64,000 nucleotides of DNA from Myrmaecium sp. VS I D KN 1 (lineage: Eukaryota > Ascomycota > Dothideomycetes > Valsariales > Valsariaceae). This document shows positions 1 through 10,195 of this stretch, piece by piece. Each line of letters opens with the position of its first letter. Position 1 is the stretch's first letter. A program made the position numbers and the translations under genes. The stretch spans positions 992,001-1,056,000 of the forward strand of contig JADQAV010000015.1 of NCBI GenBank assembly GCA_019775845.1. The letters are read 5' to 3'. Below the pieces are notes generated by a model. That model was not told the origin of the DNA. It made no database searches and was given only the letters and a program-made list of their open reading frames with translations.

Positions 1-225
1 TCCGGTTACCGTACAGTATTCAGTTCAATGTCCTCGATCTCTGGCAGATAAGATAGCGGCAATCTTCCTCGGTTCCATACAGTAGTACTCCGGTTGCACC
101 TACAGTACAACTATGTACATGCATGCGCCGTGCTGCTTGCTGTAGTCAGTCATCCAAACCCACGAAAGCATCTACGCCCGTGACTTTCGACCCTCACTCC
201 CCTCGCTTCGGGTTCCCTTGCCGCC

Positions 226-681
226 ATGACCGCGCGCCCGCTGACTGCCGCCCTCGGACGCGGAGTTCGTCCCCGCCCTGCCCTTGTCCTCCTCCGAGGC
301 CTCCGCACAAGCACGACCTCTTTCGCGCCTGAAACGACACCCAAGGCCTCCTCCTCGCATGTACGCGCATCCTAGAGCCGCCTCGATTGCAATCAAGTTG
401 TATGCTGACTTCCAGTGCAGGGATCCTTCTACGGCCAGTTCGGCACCCCAGTCCTCAAGGTCTTCCTTGGAGCCCTGTTCACTTACCAGGCCTTGTACTG
501 GACGTGGTTGAAGTTGGAGATGTTTGAGGAGAAGCTTCGTAAGGATGGTGTGTCCTCGACCGGTCCCTGATCCGTCTATTGGAATGCCGTGCCGTATGTT
601 GACTAGGAGTGCTTCCATCTGTTAGAAGAAGTCGGCGCTCTGGAAGCTCGTTTGCTCGAATTGCGGCCGAAGAAGCCCTGA
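226..681 (+). CDS. small probable mitochondrial single-pass membrane protein (three exons, 112 aa)
   Basis: Exons 226-360, 421-549 and 607-681, joined in frame. Intron 1 (361-420) is GTACGC..GCAG with a TGCTGAC branch site; intron 2 (550-606) is GTGTCC..CTAG and is less certain. The ATG sits in a good context (GCCGCCATGACC). The first 45 residues are rich in Arg, Leu, Ala, Ser and Thr with no acidic residue until late, as in a mitochondrial presequence. Exon 2 opens with FYGQFGTPVLKVFLGALFTY, a probable membrane helix followed by a WTWLKLEMFEEKLRKD amphipathic stretch, and exon 3 encodes a short Glu/Leu-rich helix (LLEEVGALEARLLEL). The general plan (presequence, one helix, coiled-coil tail) resembles the small inner-membrane ATP-synthase assembly factors of fungi (INA type), but I cannot assign it firmly. 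No operon-like link with its neighbours. Confidence 0.6.
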
Positions 682-1437
682 GCGGGTTCGACATACGTCT
701 GCGTCAATATCCGCTTGCATAGATAGCTACGACATGCAGGGGATGCATTGCAGGCTATGACAGCTGCATCTTAACGACAGGGAAGCCATGAACACCCCGT
801 GGCCCACAAGGAAGCCAAGGCCAAGATGCTTAGAGAGTGAAGACGACCGTAGCGTCTTCTCAAGGGGCTTTCTTATGCCTACTGCTGCTGATCCATGTGC
901 TCCTCCACCTGGGTCGCACGGTCTAAATAGCAGATGTGAAGCTGCTACGCACTGCCACAATATATGCCAGAGCAAGCGTTCCGGTCGCTCTCGCAGCGAT
1001 AATAATGCTTGATGCGGCTCTGTCATCCAGCGTGTCTCTTCGTGGTTCGTTTTGAGACAACATGTATGGTAGTAGAAACAACCCATGAATTAGATCTCCT
1101 ATGACCAGTCTTCATATTTTTCTCCCCAATGCATATGGTAGCCTAACCTTATGATTTGCCGTTTAACTCCTGATTGACGCCATGCTAGTAACTATAACCG
1201 TACATCCGCATGATGTGATCAGATTTCCGGCAACGCCTCACATGTCCAAGGCATGTAACCCGAACCCCGAAAATCTCACTCAGTACCCAGTAACTTGTAG
1301 ATAGTCCGCGCTAACATTGCCTGTTTCCATTCTTATCGATCTAACAGTCGGGGAAGGATGTACCGACGGCGCCGACAATCCCTCAGATCCGCTTCGATCG
1401 ACCTAGGTCATTAGCAGGAACCCCGGAATCTTCATCG
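682..1437. other. intergenic, no convincing gene
   Basis: About 750 bp lying downstream of the first gene and downstream of the exonuclease gene (convergent 3' ends). A 74-codon open frame at 788-1012 has no recognisable domain and a composition like random sequence, so I do not call it. The stretch most likely holds two 3' untranslated regions and their polyadenylation sites. Confidence 0.5.
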
Positions 1438-4400
1438 CTAATCACTAACTGCTTTTGTCCGACCCATATTCCGAGCTTTCGCCAGGATCGACCGATATCG
1501 CCCGCGTGCGACGTGAAGAGGTATGTTTGCCAACGCCTGTTCAACGCGTGCAGGGTCGAAGGAGAGATCCTCCAAGAGTATTGTACTCAGGACATAGTTA
1601 GAAACGGTCGAGACTGCGAGTGGAGGGTCTCTGATATGCGCTCCTGCTTCTGCTATATCCAGTGACTGAACGTGCCATAATGCATACGCCTGGAGTTGGG
1701 TTCTGGAGACCTTGAGCGCTCTAGTGGAAGGTAGACTGGTTATCCACTGCTCGATCCAAGCCTCTGCGCTCAAGAACTCGGCTGATTTGGTTGTAAGGCC
1801 TTTGGTAATTTGCCGTTCCTCGTTCGAACTTGTTGGGTTCGGAGTTGGAGTTCCTCCGAACGATTCCAATTGAGACGTGTCCATAGGCAGAACAGGATAG
1901 GTAATGACAGCTGGGATGTCTGTATTGGAAAAGGAAGTGCTTTTGTATAAGTCCCTGAAACCGATGTTGTCGCCGGGTGAGGGAAATCTTTGGCTGCTCA
2001 CACTTGAGCCCAGGTCACCCGCGCCTAAAGTTCGCGATGATTCTGTAGAAAAAAATTCGCTTCTTGCAAATCTCTGACTGTTTGATCCATATATTCTCGC
2101 TTGGAGGGGCCGAACGGTGCCATCCTCTCTGGGGGCATTCTCAGCGCCAAGAGGTCGGAAGTTCCTGTTTGAGGGCGCTCTGACAACGCGAATAGGTTCA
2201 TCCAGTTCACAGAATGCAGGACGAGGTTGGGGAGGCCATAACTTCTTCCTTTTCGCTTCCAGCTCATGATAAAGGCGAAATCCAGCATAAGCATCTGTGG
2301 CAGCGTAAACGACTTGATCATGCTTCAGCTCTTTGCTCCAGTCACTAGCGCGAACGACTCCTTTGGACAGAGGGAGTAGGAGATGCTCGTGCACCTGTGT
2401 GGCAAGGGAAACGAGCCTCTTGTTGACCTTTTCTGGTTCTATTGTGGCATACTTCACCAATTTGTATGCATGGCTAAGTTCAAACAACCCCCTAGCCTCA
2501 ATGCCAAGATAGCGTCGAAGTCGAGTGCAGTCAGACTTGATAGAGACGCCAGCCTTGATGATATCTGAACGTTCCAGGATATTCTTTAAAGTCGGAGGCA
2601 CAAGCTCCTCAATGGTGGAACCCTGGAACTTGCCGATATGGAAGAGAGCAATGCGATCCTCGCTTGCCAGTTGGATCAGAGATGCATTCGCCTTGATGCC
2701 ATCTCTTGCGGTAGCATTAGGCCTCCATTCAATGTCGAACCCAAGGACGCTTTTGTTGAGAAACAGGGGAGCAATTTTTTCTGATAGTTGCTTTGACCGA
2801 CAATAATGAACCGTTATCTTGTGACTCGTTCCTTTTGGCCCTCTGTAGAGATCATGGTGCCAATAAGCGGCACCAGTATGAGGCGATGCAAGCATGGCCT
2901 TCCTGAGCTCCTCGTCCGGGATTTGGAATTGTAGAGTATCTGACCCATAACCTTCGCTCTCGCCGCTCGTTATCTCTTCTTCATGCGGAGTAGCCAGAAC
3001 ACTGTTGCCCAAGGTGTCCTCATTGCCTCGTAGTGCTGACTTAACGGTCTCCTCTAGCTCAGAGCGGGAGGGTGTATCTGCAGCAGTCGTAGCCAAGACA
3101 GATTCGTGTTCCAGGTCGTTGAGGGATGAGAGATCGTCCTTTAAAGGAGCATAACTTGGCGCTTCCAGACTGCGTTGCTCATGACCATGCTGACTGGGAC
3201 AGCCTTGCTGCTCCTCTTGCATTCCTCGCCAGGTAGTGAGCCAAGTGCTGTAGTTGCGGGTCTGGCCGTGGGAGGACCCCGAAGACGTAGGATCAACCGA
3301 ACCTCTCGAAGTTGGGAGTCTCCGTATTCGGGCCTCGGCCTTTCCCTTCCTACCAACAGCTGGAGGAAGCTGATTGGGATTGACATCTTTCGGCGCTGGA
3401 TCTGCTGTGGTGGGCGAGGCTTCCTGCGGCTGTTTTTTCGATACACGGCGTCGACGAGAGTTAGACGGCACCCCGGTAGTTGCCCGTGCCCGACGACGTA
3501 CGACTTTTCGCACAACCAACAGTCTGGTCGTATGCGCATCACCTGTTGTAACCTCCTTTCTTGCCTCGACAAGACGGCGCGATCTGCGGATCATGGACGG
3601 GCCCCTATTCCAGGCCTTGAAGTCTCTATCCCCTACCTTCTTCGCCCAAAGCCGCGCCGCTCGCCATCTGTCGTATGCTTTCCGGTAAGCCTGGAGAATC
3701 ATAGCCTTCCGTTCTTGCAGAGTCCCATTCTCGGCCTCTACCAAGACTCGGCGTTGAACTATCCGCTCCAGTTCTATCAGGAGCGCCGTGAGTTGACTCA
3801 AGAAGGAGTTCAGACTGCGCCAGTATTCATTGACATCTGTCCGAACCGCGGACCTGCGTACACGCGCATGTTTAAGAGCAGAGAGTGTGACCTTGGAAAG
3901 ATACTTAAACATGTGTAGCGGAAGCGTTACCCGTGCAGTCTCCAGGTCAGGAAGCTGGCCCCTTGCTGCTGTCGCCTCTTGAACCATGTCAGCAGCAATT
4001 TCTTGTGCCTCGCTTGCTAACTTCCGGACTTGTAGAAACGTGTTCACCACCATCCAATGAGTAGACTCCGTGCCGAAAGCCTTCACTATGTGAGGATCCC
4101 AGAGGCTGCCAAACCGGGAAACTGGACTTAGTCCGGAGCTGATCGCTGTTTCCGGCGACGTATATGGAAAGTCTGGCTTCCACTTAGTTAGCTCAAAGAA
4201 CAGATTCTTGTTCTCTTTGGCAGATATGTGAATTTCGCGCAATGCAGCATGCAGGTATGAAGTTCTACTATCCATCAGATCGGAATTGTACCGCACCAAA
4301 CGGGTCCAAAGTCGCGACTCGTGTCCGAGTAGAGAGATGTGCTCCGCGTGTGCACTCCATATGGCTTGTATACATTGCCAATAACGTCTCCTATGTTGAC

Positions 4401-5328
4401 AAATCCGTATGTGAAGATCGGGGTTTGAGCATTTGGAGCCGTTGAGCCACCGGGAGTGCCGCCGCAGGGAATCTTCTTCGTCGATATAAGACTGCTCCAA
4501 CGACCGTATACTGTCCAATGCCCGTTTCGAGGCCCCCTTTGCACGACGGAAAACCACCTTCCACAAGCTATAGTACCGACGGAATTTGGCCCTTTCAGAC
4601 GCGCTATAACGGTCTTGATCCGCCTGATCGCCCTTCAAATAAAGGTCGCGCAACCGACGAATCTCCTGCCCAAACTCGTCATCAAACGGTAATGGCGGCA
4701 GGAAGCTCAGGCGCAGATCGAAGAGAGTTCCAGTCTCTCTAGCACGGAAGGCAGGGGAAACCATTCCAATTGGATTTGGCAGCGTAGGGCTGGCTGATCT
4801 CTTGCCTTTCTTTGCGGAACGCGACACATTACTTCTGGCGGCCGGGTTGTCCTTGTGCACTGTTCGCCCTTTCATCTTATCCCTCCCTAGCTTCCCTAAA
4901 GAATTTTGCGTTGCCATTGCCTGGCCCTTGCGTCGGTCGTGGTTGTTGGGTGAAGGCGCGGGGTCCATAGTTCCGGGGATACGGAGCTTTGCTGCAACAA
5001 CGACTTGCCGCGCTGTTTGAGATGACTTGAGAGTAGTTGCCGCTGCAGGTTGACCATTTGACCGTGGATCAAGCCATGATGTGGAGGGAGCACCTGTGAT
5101 CAACTCATCCATCCACGAATCGGATATTTCCATGGAAGTTCGGATAGCTATGGGACGTTGACCAGCTCGAGATCGAGGCTTGTAGGGAAGCGGCTTGGAC
5201 TGCACGCCGGCGGCCCGCAAAACAGCGTTCTCAGAGAGTGCGCGGTACACGGAGTAGGGATGGACGGTGTTAACCGCCGCTTTCCATAGAGAAGCGGCGG
5301 ATCCGGAGCGCCGCCGGAACGACAACAT
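1438..5328 (-). CDS. large protein with a C-terminal WRN-type 3'-5' exonuclease domain
   Basis: An intronless frame of 1,296 codons from the ATG at 5328; an upstream in-frame TTG is not a likely start. Residues about 840-1030 form a DEDDy exonuclease domain (DNA_pol_A_exo1 / WRN exonuclease family): ExoI is LGFDIEW (Asp and Glu ligands near residues 865-867), ExoII is SIKSDCTRLRRYL (Asp near 934) and ExoIII is YAATDAY (Tyr and Asp near 1010), so all four acidic metal ligands and the Tyr are present. The ~800 residues before it are basic, low in recognisable domains, and contain a probable coiled coil rich in Arg, Glu and Leu. The ~250 residues after it end in a helical region. There is no helicase domain, so it is comparable to plant WEX or fungal WRN-exonuclease-like proteins, not to full WRN/RecQ. 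The substrate (DNA or RNA) and location are not known; the N-terminus has some Arg/Ser-rich presequence character. It is divergent from lsm5. Confidence 0.85.
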   Translation of the reverse strand: MLSFRRRSGSAASLWKAAVNTVHPYSVYRALSENAVLRAAGVQSKPLPYKPRSRAGQRPIAIRTSMEISDSWMDELITGAPSTSWLDPRSNGQPAAATTLKSSQTARQVVVAAKLRIPGTMDPAPSPNNHDRRKGQAMATQNSLGKLGRDKMKGRTVHKDNPAARSNVSRSAKKGKRSASPTLPNPIGMVSPAFRARETGTLFDLRLSFLPPLPFDDEFGQEIRRLRDLYLKGDQADQDRYSASERAKFRRYYSLWKVVFRRAKGASKRALDSIRSLEQSYIDEEDSLRRHSRWLNGSKCSNPDLHIRICQHRRRYWQCIQAIWSAHAEHISLLGHESRLWTRLVRYNSDLMDSRTSYLHAALREIHISAKENKNLFFELTKWKPDFPYTSPETAISSGLSPVSRFGSLWDPHIVKAFGTESTHWMVVNTFLQVRKLASEAQEIAADMVQEATAARGQLPDLETARVTLPLHMFKYLSKVTLSALKHARVRRSAVRTDVNEYWRSLNSFLSQLTALLIELERIVQRRVLVEAENGTLQERKAMILQAYRKAYDRWRAARLWAKKVGDRDFKAWNRGPSMIRRSRRLVEARKEVTTGDAHTTRLLVVRKVVRRRARATTGVPSNSRRRRVSKKQPQEASPTTADPAPKDVNPNQLPPAVGRKGKAEARIRRLPTSRGSVDPTSSGSSHGQTRNYSTWLTTWRGMQEEQQGCPSQHGHEQRSLEAPSYAPLKDDLSSLNDLEHESVLATTAADTPSRSELEETVKSALRGNEDTLGNSVLATPHEEEITSGESEGYGSDTLQFQIPDEELRKAMLASPHTGAAYWHHDLYRGPKGTSHKITVHYCRSKQLSEKIAPLFLNKSVLGFDIEWRPNATARDGIKANASLIQLASEDRIALFHIGKFQGSTIEELVPPTLKNILERSDIIKAGVSIKSDCTRLRRYLGIEARGLFELSHAYKLVKYATIEPEKVNKRLVSLATQVHEHLLLPLSKGVVRASDWSKELKHDQVVYAATDAYAGFRLYHELEAKRKKLWPPQPRPAFCELDEPIRVVRAPSNRNFRPLGAENAPREDGTVRPLQARIYGSNSQRFARSEFFSTESSRTLGAGDLGSSVSSQRFPSPGDNIGFRDLYKSTSFSNTDIPAVITYPVLPMDTSQLESFGGTPTPNPTSSNEERQITKGLTTKSAEFLSAEAWIEQWITSLPSTRALKVSRTQLQAYALWHVQSLDIAEAGAHIRDPPLAVSTVSNYVLSTILLEDLSFDPARVEQALANIPLHVARGRYRSILAKARNMGRTKAVSD

Positions 5329-5858
5329 GGACGAGAAGGTGCCGGTCAATACGTCCTATACTTATGAGTGAATGTCTCCTGCACTGCTTAACATCGGCGA
5401 GTAGGGAGGCAGTGGTCGGCACAATATTGCGGAGATGAGGAGAACCCCTATGCTGATGAAGAAGGATTAAGCGGCCGAAATGCTGAACTCATAGCTGTGC
5501 AAGCAACTGTTACGATGAGCACATAGATTTCCAACGACTTGAGTGCCATTCATGCTGGCGAAAGTAATAATTCAGGGTCGAGGTCGAAAGACACTGGCAC
5601 TGGCTAAAGCCCCCGTCTTGGAACCTGCCAGGACACTGTAAAGGACGGGAAAAGGTCAGGATATCGGGTCGGAAAAACTAATTATTCCATACATAGGTCA
5701 ACCTAAGGTAAGGTAATAGGTACCTTACCAGGTAGGTAGGACAGCCTTACCCAACTTCCCTACTATAATTAATATTCCGATCTCATAGTAAAGAGTGCTG
5801 TCCATTCGCCGACAGTGTCATACTTGCCTTGAACTGCTCTCGTCCTCCGAAAGACGTC
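5329..5858. promoter_or_regulatory. divergent intergenic region between the exonuclease gene and lsm5
   Basis: About 530 bp shared by two gene starts, so it must hold both promoters. It includes a 9-bp perfect inverted repeat, GGTAAGGTA and TACCTTACC (5707-5715 and 5721-5729, 5-nt loop), embedded in a run of AGGTA-type words (5700-5740). No TATA box is evident near either ATG. Confidence 0.5.
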
Positions 5859-6421
5859 ATGGCGTCCCAGCTTTTGCCTCTGGGTGAGTTTTCGTCGACC
5901 GCTGCTGGGCTGGCGCTCAAAGATGTTAATCACCGGATTAGAACTGATCGACAAATGTGTCGGGTCGAAGATATGGGTGGTAATGAAGGGGGATAAAGGT
6001 ACAACTGATTCCGAAGAAAGCCATATGCAGCTACTAACCTACTTACGTCTTTGGTTCTTGTAGAATTCAGCGGGACGCTGCTTGGCTTCGATGACTATGT
6101 TAGTAAGTGGCCCAAAGCAGTACATGCCGTTTTACTTGAATATTCTCGGAGTCAATTATTAACCCTCTCGTAGACATGGTTCTCGAGGATGCGACAGAAT
6201 TGTTTGCTCCCCCCAATCATTCAATTCCATGACATGGCTCATCAGTAACTAGTGACTATTCGGGAACGCATACCAAACTGTCCAAGGTTCTGCTCAACGG
6301 GAATAACATCTGCATGGTGCGCGCAGTTTGGTCACTTGTTCCTTCGCATTTCAAGAGATTGCTAACATCTGCCTAGCTAATTCCCGGAGGCGAAGGTCCT
6401 ACCTCCGAGGCGAGTCCCTGA
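5859..6421 (+). CDS. lsm5: U6 snRNA-associated Sm-like protein LSm5
   Basis: Six exons: 5859-5883, 5942-5998, 6064-6102, 6174-6201, 6253-6316 and 6377-6421, giving 85 residues, the usual size for LSm5. All joins are in frame and all introns are GT..AG. The protein begins MASQLLPLELIDKCVGS and has the Sm1 motif (IWVVMKGDKEFSGTLLGFDD with the conserved Gly, Asn/Asp pattern) and the Sm2 motif NGNNICMLIPGG. LSm5 is a subunit of the nuclear LSm2-8 ring that binds the 3' oligo-U tail of U6 snRNA and of the cytoplasmic LSm1-7 ring that promotes mRNA decapping. Five introns in a 258-nt coding sequence is dense even for a filamentous fungus. The track-scale frames miss this gene because no exon exceeds 64 nt; I assembled it from family knowledge and splice signals. 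Confidence 0.93.
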
Positions 6422-9400
6422 CGGAGGTTGGTTGCAGACGGGCAGGAAAGGCGGTGTTCCCCGAGTGTCATGTTGCATGAGGCTCGGAACGAGCACGATG
6501 AGATAGATTCCGATGCACAGTGGGAAGCAGAGAAAGGAATGCCATGGTACTCATGTCCTCCCTTACGAGCGGGATCGATCCGTTGCTGAACTGATCTTCC
6601 AACACCATTGGTTGAAAGACCTATGCAGACATCCCTCTTTTCTGTGGATTACAAATGCTATAGCCTGCTTTTGCGGATTAATAAAACTACTCAGTTTCTT
6701 GTGTCATGTAATTGGAGGGCTCCGTGTGCCCCACGGCCAAGGTCTATTTGCAACCGACTGCCTGCGAATCAGGTGTACAAGCTGTTCTTGTCAAAGGGAA
6801 TCACGAGTTAGGCTGTGTCTGATTAATTCGCTCGGACGGGGATCTGGCAGATTCTGGAAGAGAGTGAGATGGATATAGTAGATATGTAACGGATACTTGG
6901 AAGAGCTGGGCTGGCATATGGTGTGATGCGTGCACTCTCGTAAAGCGGGCGAAAGTCGTAGGATTTGCGGGTGTCGGCTGCGGGTGTCGCTGTGATAGGT
7001 AGGTAGATTTACGATCACGGGATGTATACGAGGATTCTCAAGATTTCTGGAGGGTATATTGTGCAGAATGGATTCTTCGGCTTGGTTTGCTCTTCAATTG
7101 AGGCTTGTAGAAGGATCTCAACGGTGATCGCGAATGTTGACCTCTTCGTCGCACTGGCGCGCCGATATGGTGTGGATTGATGCCTGAGCCGAGGCGAGCA
7201 CCAACAATTTGGGGGCCTTAAGGTACCGGCCTGGGAGACCGTCTCCGAAAGGAAGCCCCACTTGATAGAAGTTCAGGCACGAGGTGGGGACGGCCTGGAG
7301 GGGTTCAGGGCTAGCGCGCGCAAGGGTGCGGGAGGGTGGACCACAGCATTCATCGAAGCCGAAGCTCTCAGAGATTCTGTGTCCTTCTTTCGCACACCCC
7401 TGACCTTCATCCTTCTCCCCACCTATCTACGTTTGTCCACCGGAGCCGGGCAGGGCTGCGATCGGTTAACCACTGTTAACCAGTGTGGAGCCAGGGACGC
7501 GAGCAGACATTCGGGTTGGCCGAGGTTACCAATGTACTATACCTATGTATGTAGGTAGGGACACTGACGTCGCCCTTTCATCTCTCTTGTGTTGATAGAT
7601 CTGTCATTATCAAATGACAATCCCTGTCGTACAGTACAGTAGTTCCAGCATATGAATGTAGGTATCTTGCCCGGCTGTCATGGCGTTATGGGTGCCGACA
7701 GAGAAGAAATTTCAACCAGAGGAGCCAAAGACTTGGCAGGATAATGTGTACAGTAGGGAGGTTGTGGACGCCACTGTGTGCCGAATACTACGCCCAGCAC
7801 AGTATGGGACAGTACGGTATAGGTAGTAACAAACAGGTAACTTTTCCGACCGGGTGCGTGCACACGCGCTCGTGGCCGGGAGCCACTGAGGGATTGTCTC
7901 ACGCGGTGGCGAACGTCGACGTCAAGGCTAGCAGATAAAGGCGCGGCCTCGGTCGATTGCCCCGTCATCTGCATCCCTCCTTCGCCCCCCCCCCTCACCC
8001 CCCTTTCTTACCGGGCCCCCCTCTTCCAACACGATCCGAAAGCACAAAAGTGACGAGTCAGAACATCGATGCTCCGGCTCCGTAGACAAAGTCTCGAAGC
8101 ACTTAGAGAGACATGTGGTTGTTATGAAGCAGCTCTTTCATCGGTCTACAGACAATGAGAGATGTTAGCTGCCCGCAATATCAATTCCTCACCATCGTGA
8201 AGTTAGTTCAGCCGAGCCCACACTAGGAGCCCCCCTGCTCTCCTCGTGTTGTACCCGAGAATCAATCATAAGTTGAACGGTAGAAGATTTCCCTGTAGCG
8301 CGCACTGCGGAAGGGCGGGAGGGGATTCTTCACGTTATACAGCTACCTTACCTCTACAGCTCCTTGTACTGAGCTCGTCGCATGGAAAGCGAAGCGTTGC
8401 CACTGCCTCTGGCGTCTCCTGAACATCCTGTTGGCCTCTTACGGTGTCTCTTCGCCTCTCTGCCATCGCCCGGAGATAGAAGCCTCTTCCGCGGCGAGGC
8501 CGTACCTACTCCGTAGCTGTGGTGCGCGTGCGCTGGCGCTCCCAATCATAGCCCAGGAGAAAAAAAAAATGGCGGCCAACACTTGCTGATGAAATTTTCG
8601 TCGAACGCGGACTCGGCGCTCGCGTCTGGGGCGATTCGCGATGCGATCTCTGTGTGCGCGATTCCACTTACATCCTCGATCCCAAAGCATGCGGATACGC
8701 GTACCATACCCTGTCGAACTGACTACACGTCTGAAGAAGAACAATAGCGTGAGAGGACGGCGAGATGGAGAAAGGGCGACAGTTATACCCGGGGGGCTCA
8801 CTTATCACTTACAGCTCACGGTACTGGCACTCCGCTGCCCGTGGATGATGGCATGGAGGTTAGTGAGTGACCCTGCTTCGCTCATTAGGTAGAGAATGAA
8901 TGAACGCACCCACTTGCCTTCCTCCCTGCCATCACGCACACCTCCCTCCTCATCTCCTTCCACCCCTCCTTTTCATTTTCCCTTCCCTTCCCTTCCCTTC
9001 CCTCGCTCGACCCTCTCCTTGCCCGGCCCCAGCGGCAGCCTGCTCGCCTTCGGCCTCCTGCTCCCGGGGCGATGGTGAGCCGGCAATATACCTACACTGA
9101 AGTACAGTGAACTTCTATCTATCGTAGCGTGCAGTACATATGTGGTGCGTAGTGCGTAGAGCGTGGTGGGTGGCGTGTGTAGTAGGTGGGTGGTGTGGAT
9201 ATGTGGGTGTACGGTAGTGAACTAGCTAGGGACATACCTCTACTGTACTTACGGGCAGAGCTGGGTGCACTGGACTCTGCACTTTGTCCCTTGGTGCGGG
9301 AAATCACCCTTTCCCGCCATCCATGATCCATCTCCTTCGGTCGCTGCTCCAGTCTCCACCTCGTCTCAGCGACCGGAAACGATTGCATCCACCCCTACGT

Positions 9401-10195
9401 CCGACTGGCCGGAGTACAGTCCGCGCGGGCGGCAGTCGTTGTCACCTTGCAACCTGCAACCAACCTTCGCCGCCCTCCTACTGTCTACACAACGCCCACT
9501 TCGGGCCCTCCTCCTACTTTTCCCCTCCCCTCCACACAGCTCCCTCTGTGTCCGTACCTTCGACCTCCTCTGCCTGGCCTCTGCCTCTCTCTCTCCTCGT
9601 CAACCCGTCCGTACCACATGTACAAACCTTGTCGCCAATCCTTTGCCTGTCGAGCCATCAGCGGCCCCCCACGGCACTCCTAACACCTTCGCCTCGCCTT
9701 TGGCCTCGCAGGCCTGTGCCCGTGGCTGTCTGCATCCCTTTCTGTCCTCCGTTGGTCAAGGAGTCAACGCTCGGCTGTCGAACGCTCGGCTTGTCCATGG
9801 CTGAAGCGTGCACGTAACGCTGCAGGCATCACTCGTATCCTTCTTGCGCGCTCCCTGCGCCTTCCAATAGTTCACTCGTCAGGCTGCGCTCTGGACCACT
9901 TCCGCTTGTTTCTTTTCCAAATCTCTGTTCACCTTCCGCGCCAGTTCCAGTCCGAGTTTCTCTGTTTTCCTCGCTCATTGGCGTATTATTCCATTGGACC
10001 ATCAGCGCGGCGGTCCATCACCACGCACGGCATCTTGAGCGCCTCAACACCGGACGGCTTTCACCGGTCAAAAATCCTATTCTCCCCGCAAGGCTTGGGC
10101 TCTTCCTGGTGAAGTGAACCAAGTCTTCCGTGATAGGCAGCTTCGGTACAACATCCTTTGGTCTCCCCGTCCGGGTTGTAAACCAATCCGTCTTG
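6422..10195. other. long gene-poor region; right part is the leader and promoter of the HMG gene
   Basis: About 3.8 kb with no frame that looks like a conserved protein. The left part (6422-7600) carries the lsm5 3' end and has no obvious coding signal. From about 7930 the plus strand becomes strongly pyrimidine-rich, including a (TTCCC)n tract near 8980-9003 and long C/T runs at 8900-9020 and 9440-9620, which is typical of promoters and 5' leaders in filamentous fungi. Open frames at 9265-9804 and 9284-9817 are Pro/Ser/Thr/Leu-rich in two registers at once, a result of the C/T bias and not of protein coding. Short direct repeats GTTAACCA/TGTTAACCA occur near 7467-7482, and several copies of the word TACAGTA occur near 7630-7755 and 9241. 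Confidence 0.45.
8980..9003. repeat. (TTCCC)n pyrimidine microsatellite
   Basis: Roughly five tandem copies of TTCCC on the plus strand, within the wider C/T-rich tract upstream of the HMG-box gene. Such tracts commonly lie just upstream of transcription starts in filamentous fungi. Confidence 0.7.

Noticed and set aside
788-1012. 74-codon plus frame
   Set aside because: No signal, domain or family resemblance, and located between two convergent 3' ends.
9265-9817. Two overlapping plus-strand frames of 177-179 codons
   Set aside because: Both are open because the strand is C/T-rich and has few stops; both are Pro/Ser/Leu-rich and neither has a domain. They fit a long leader of the HMG-box gene.
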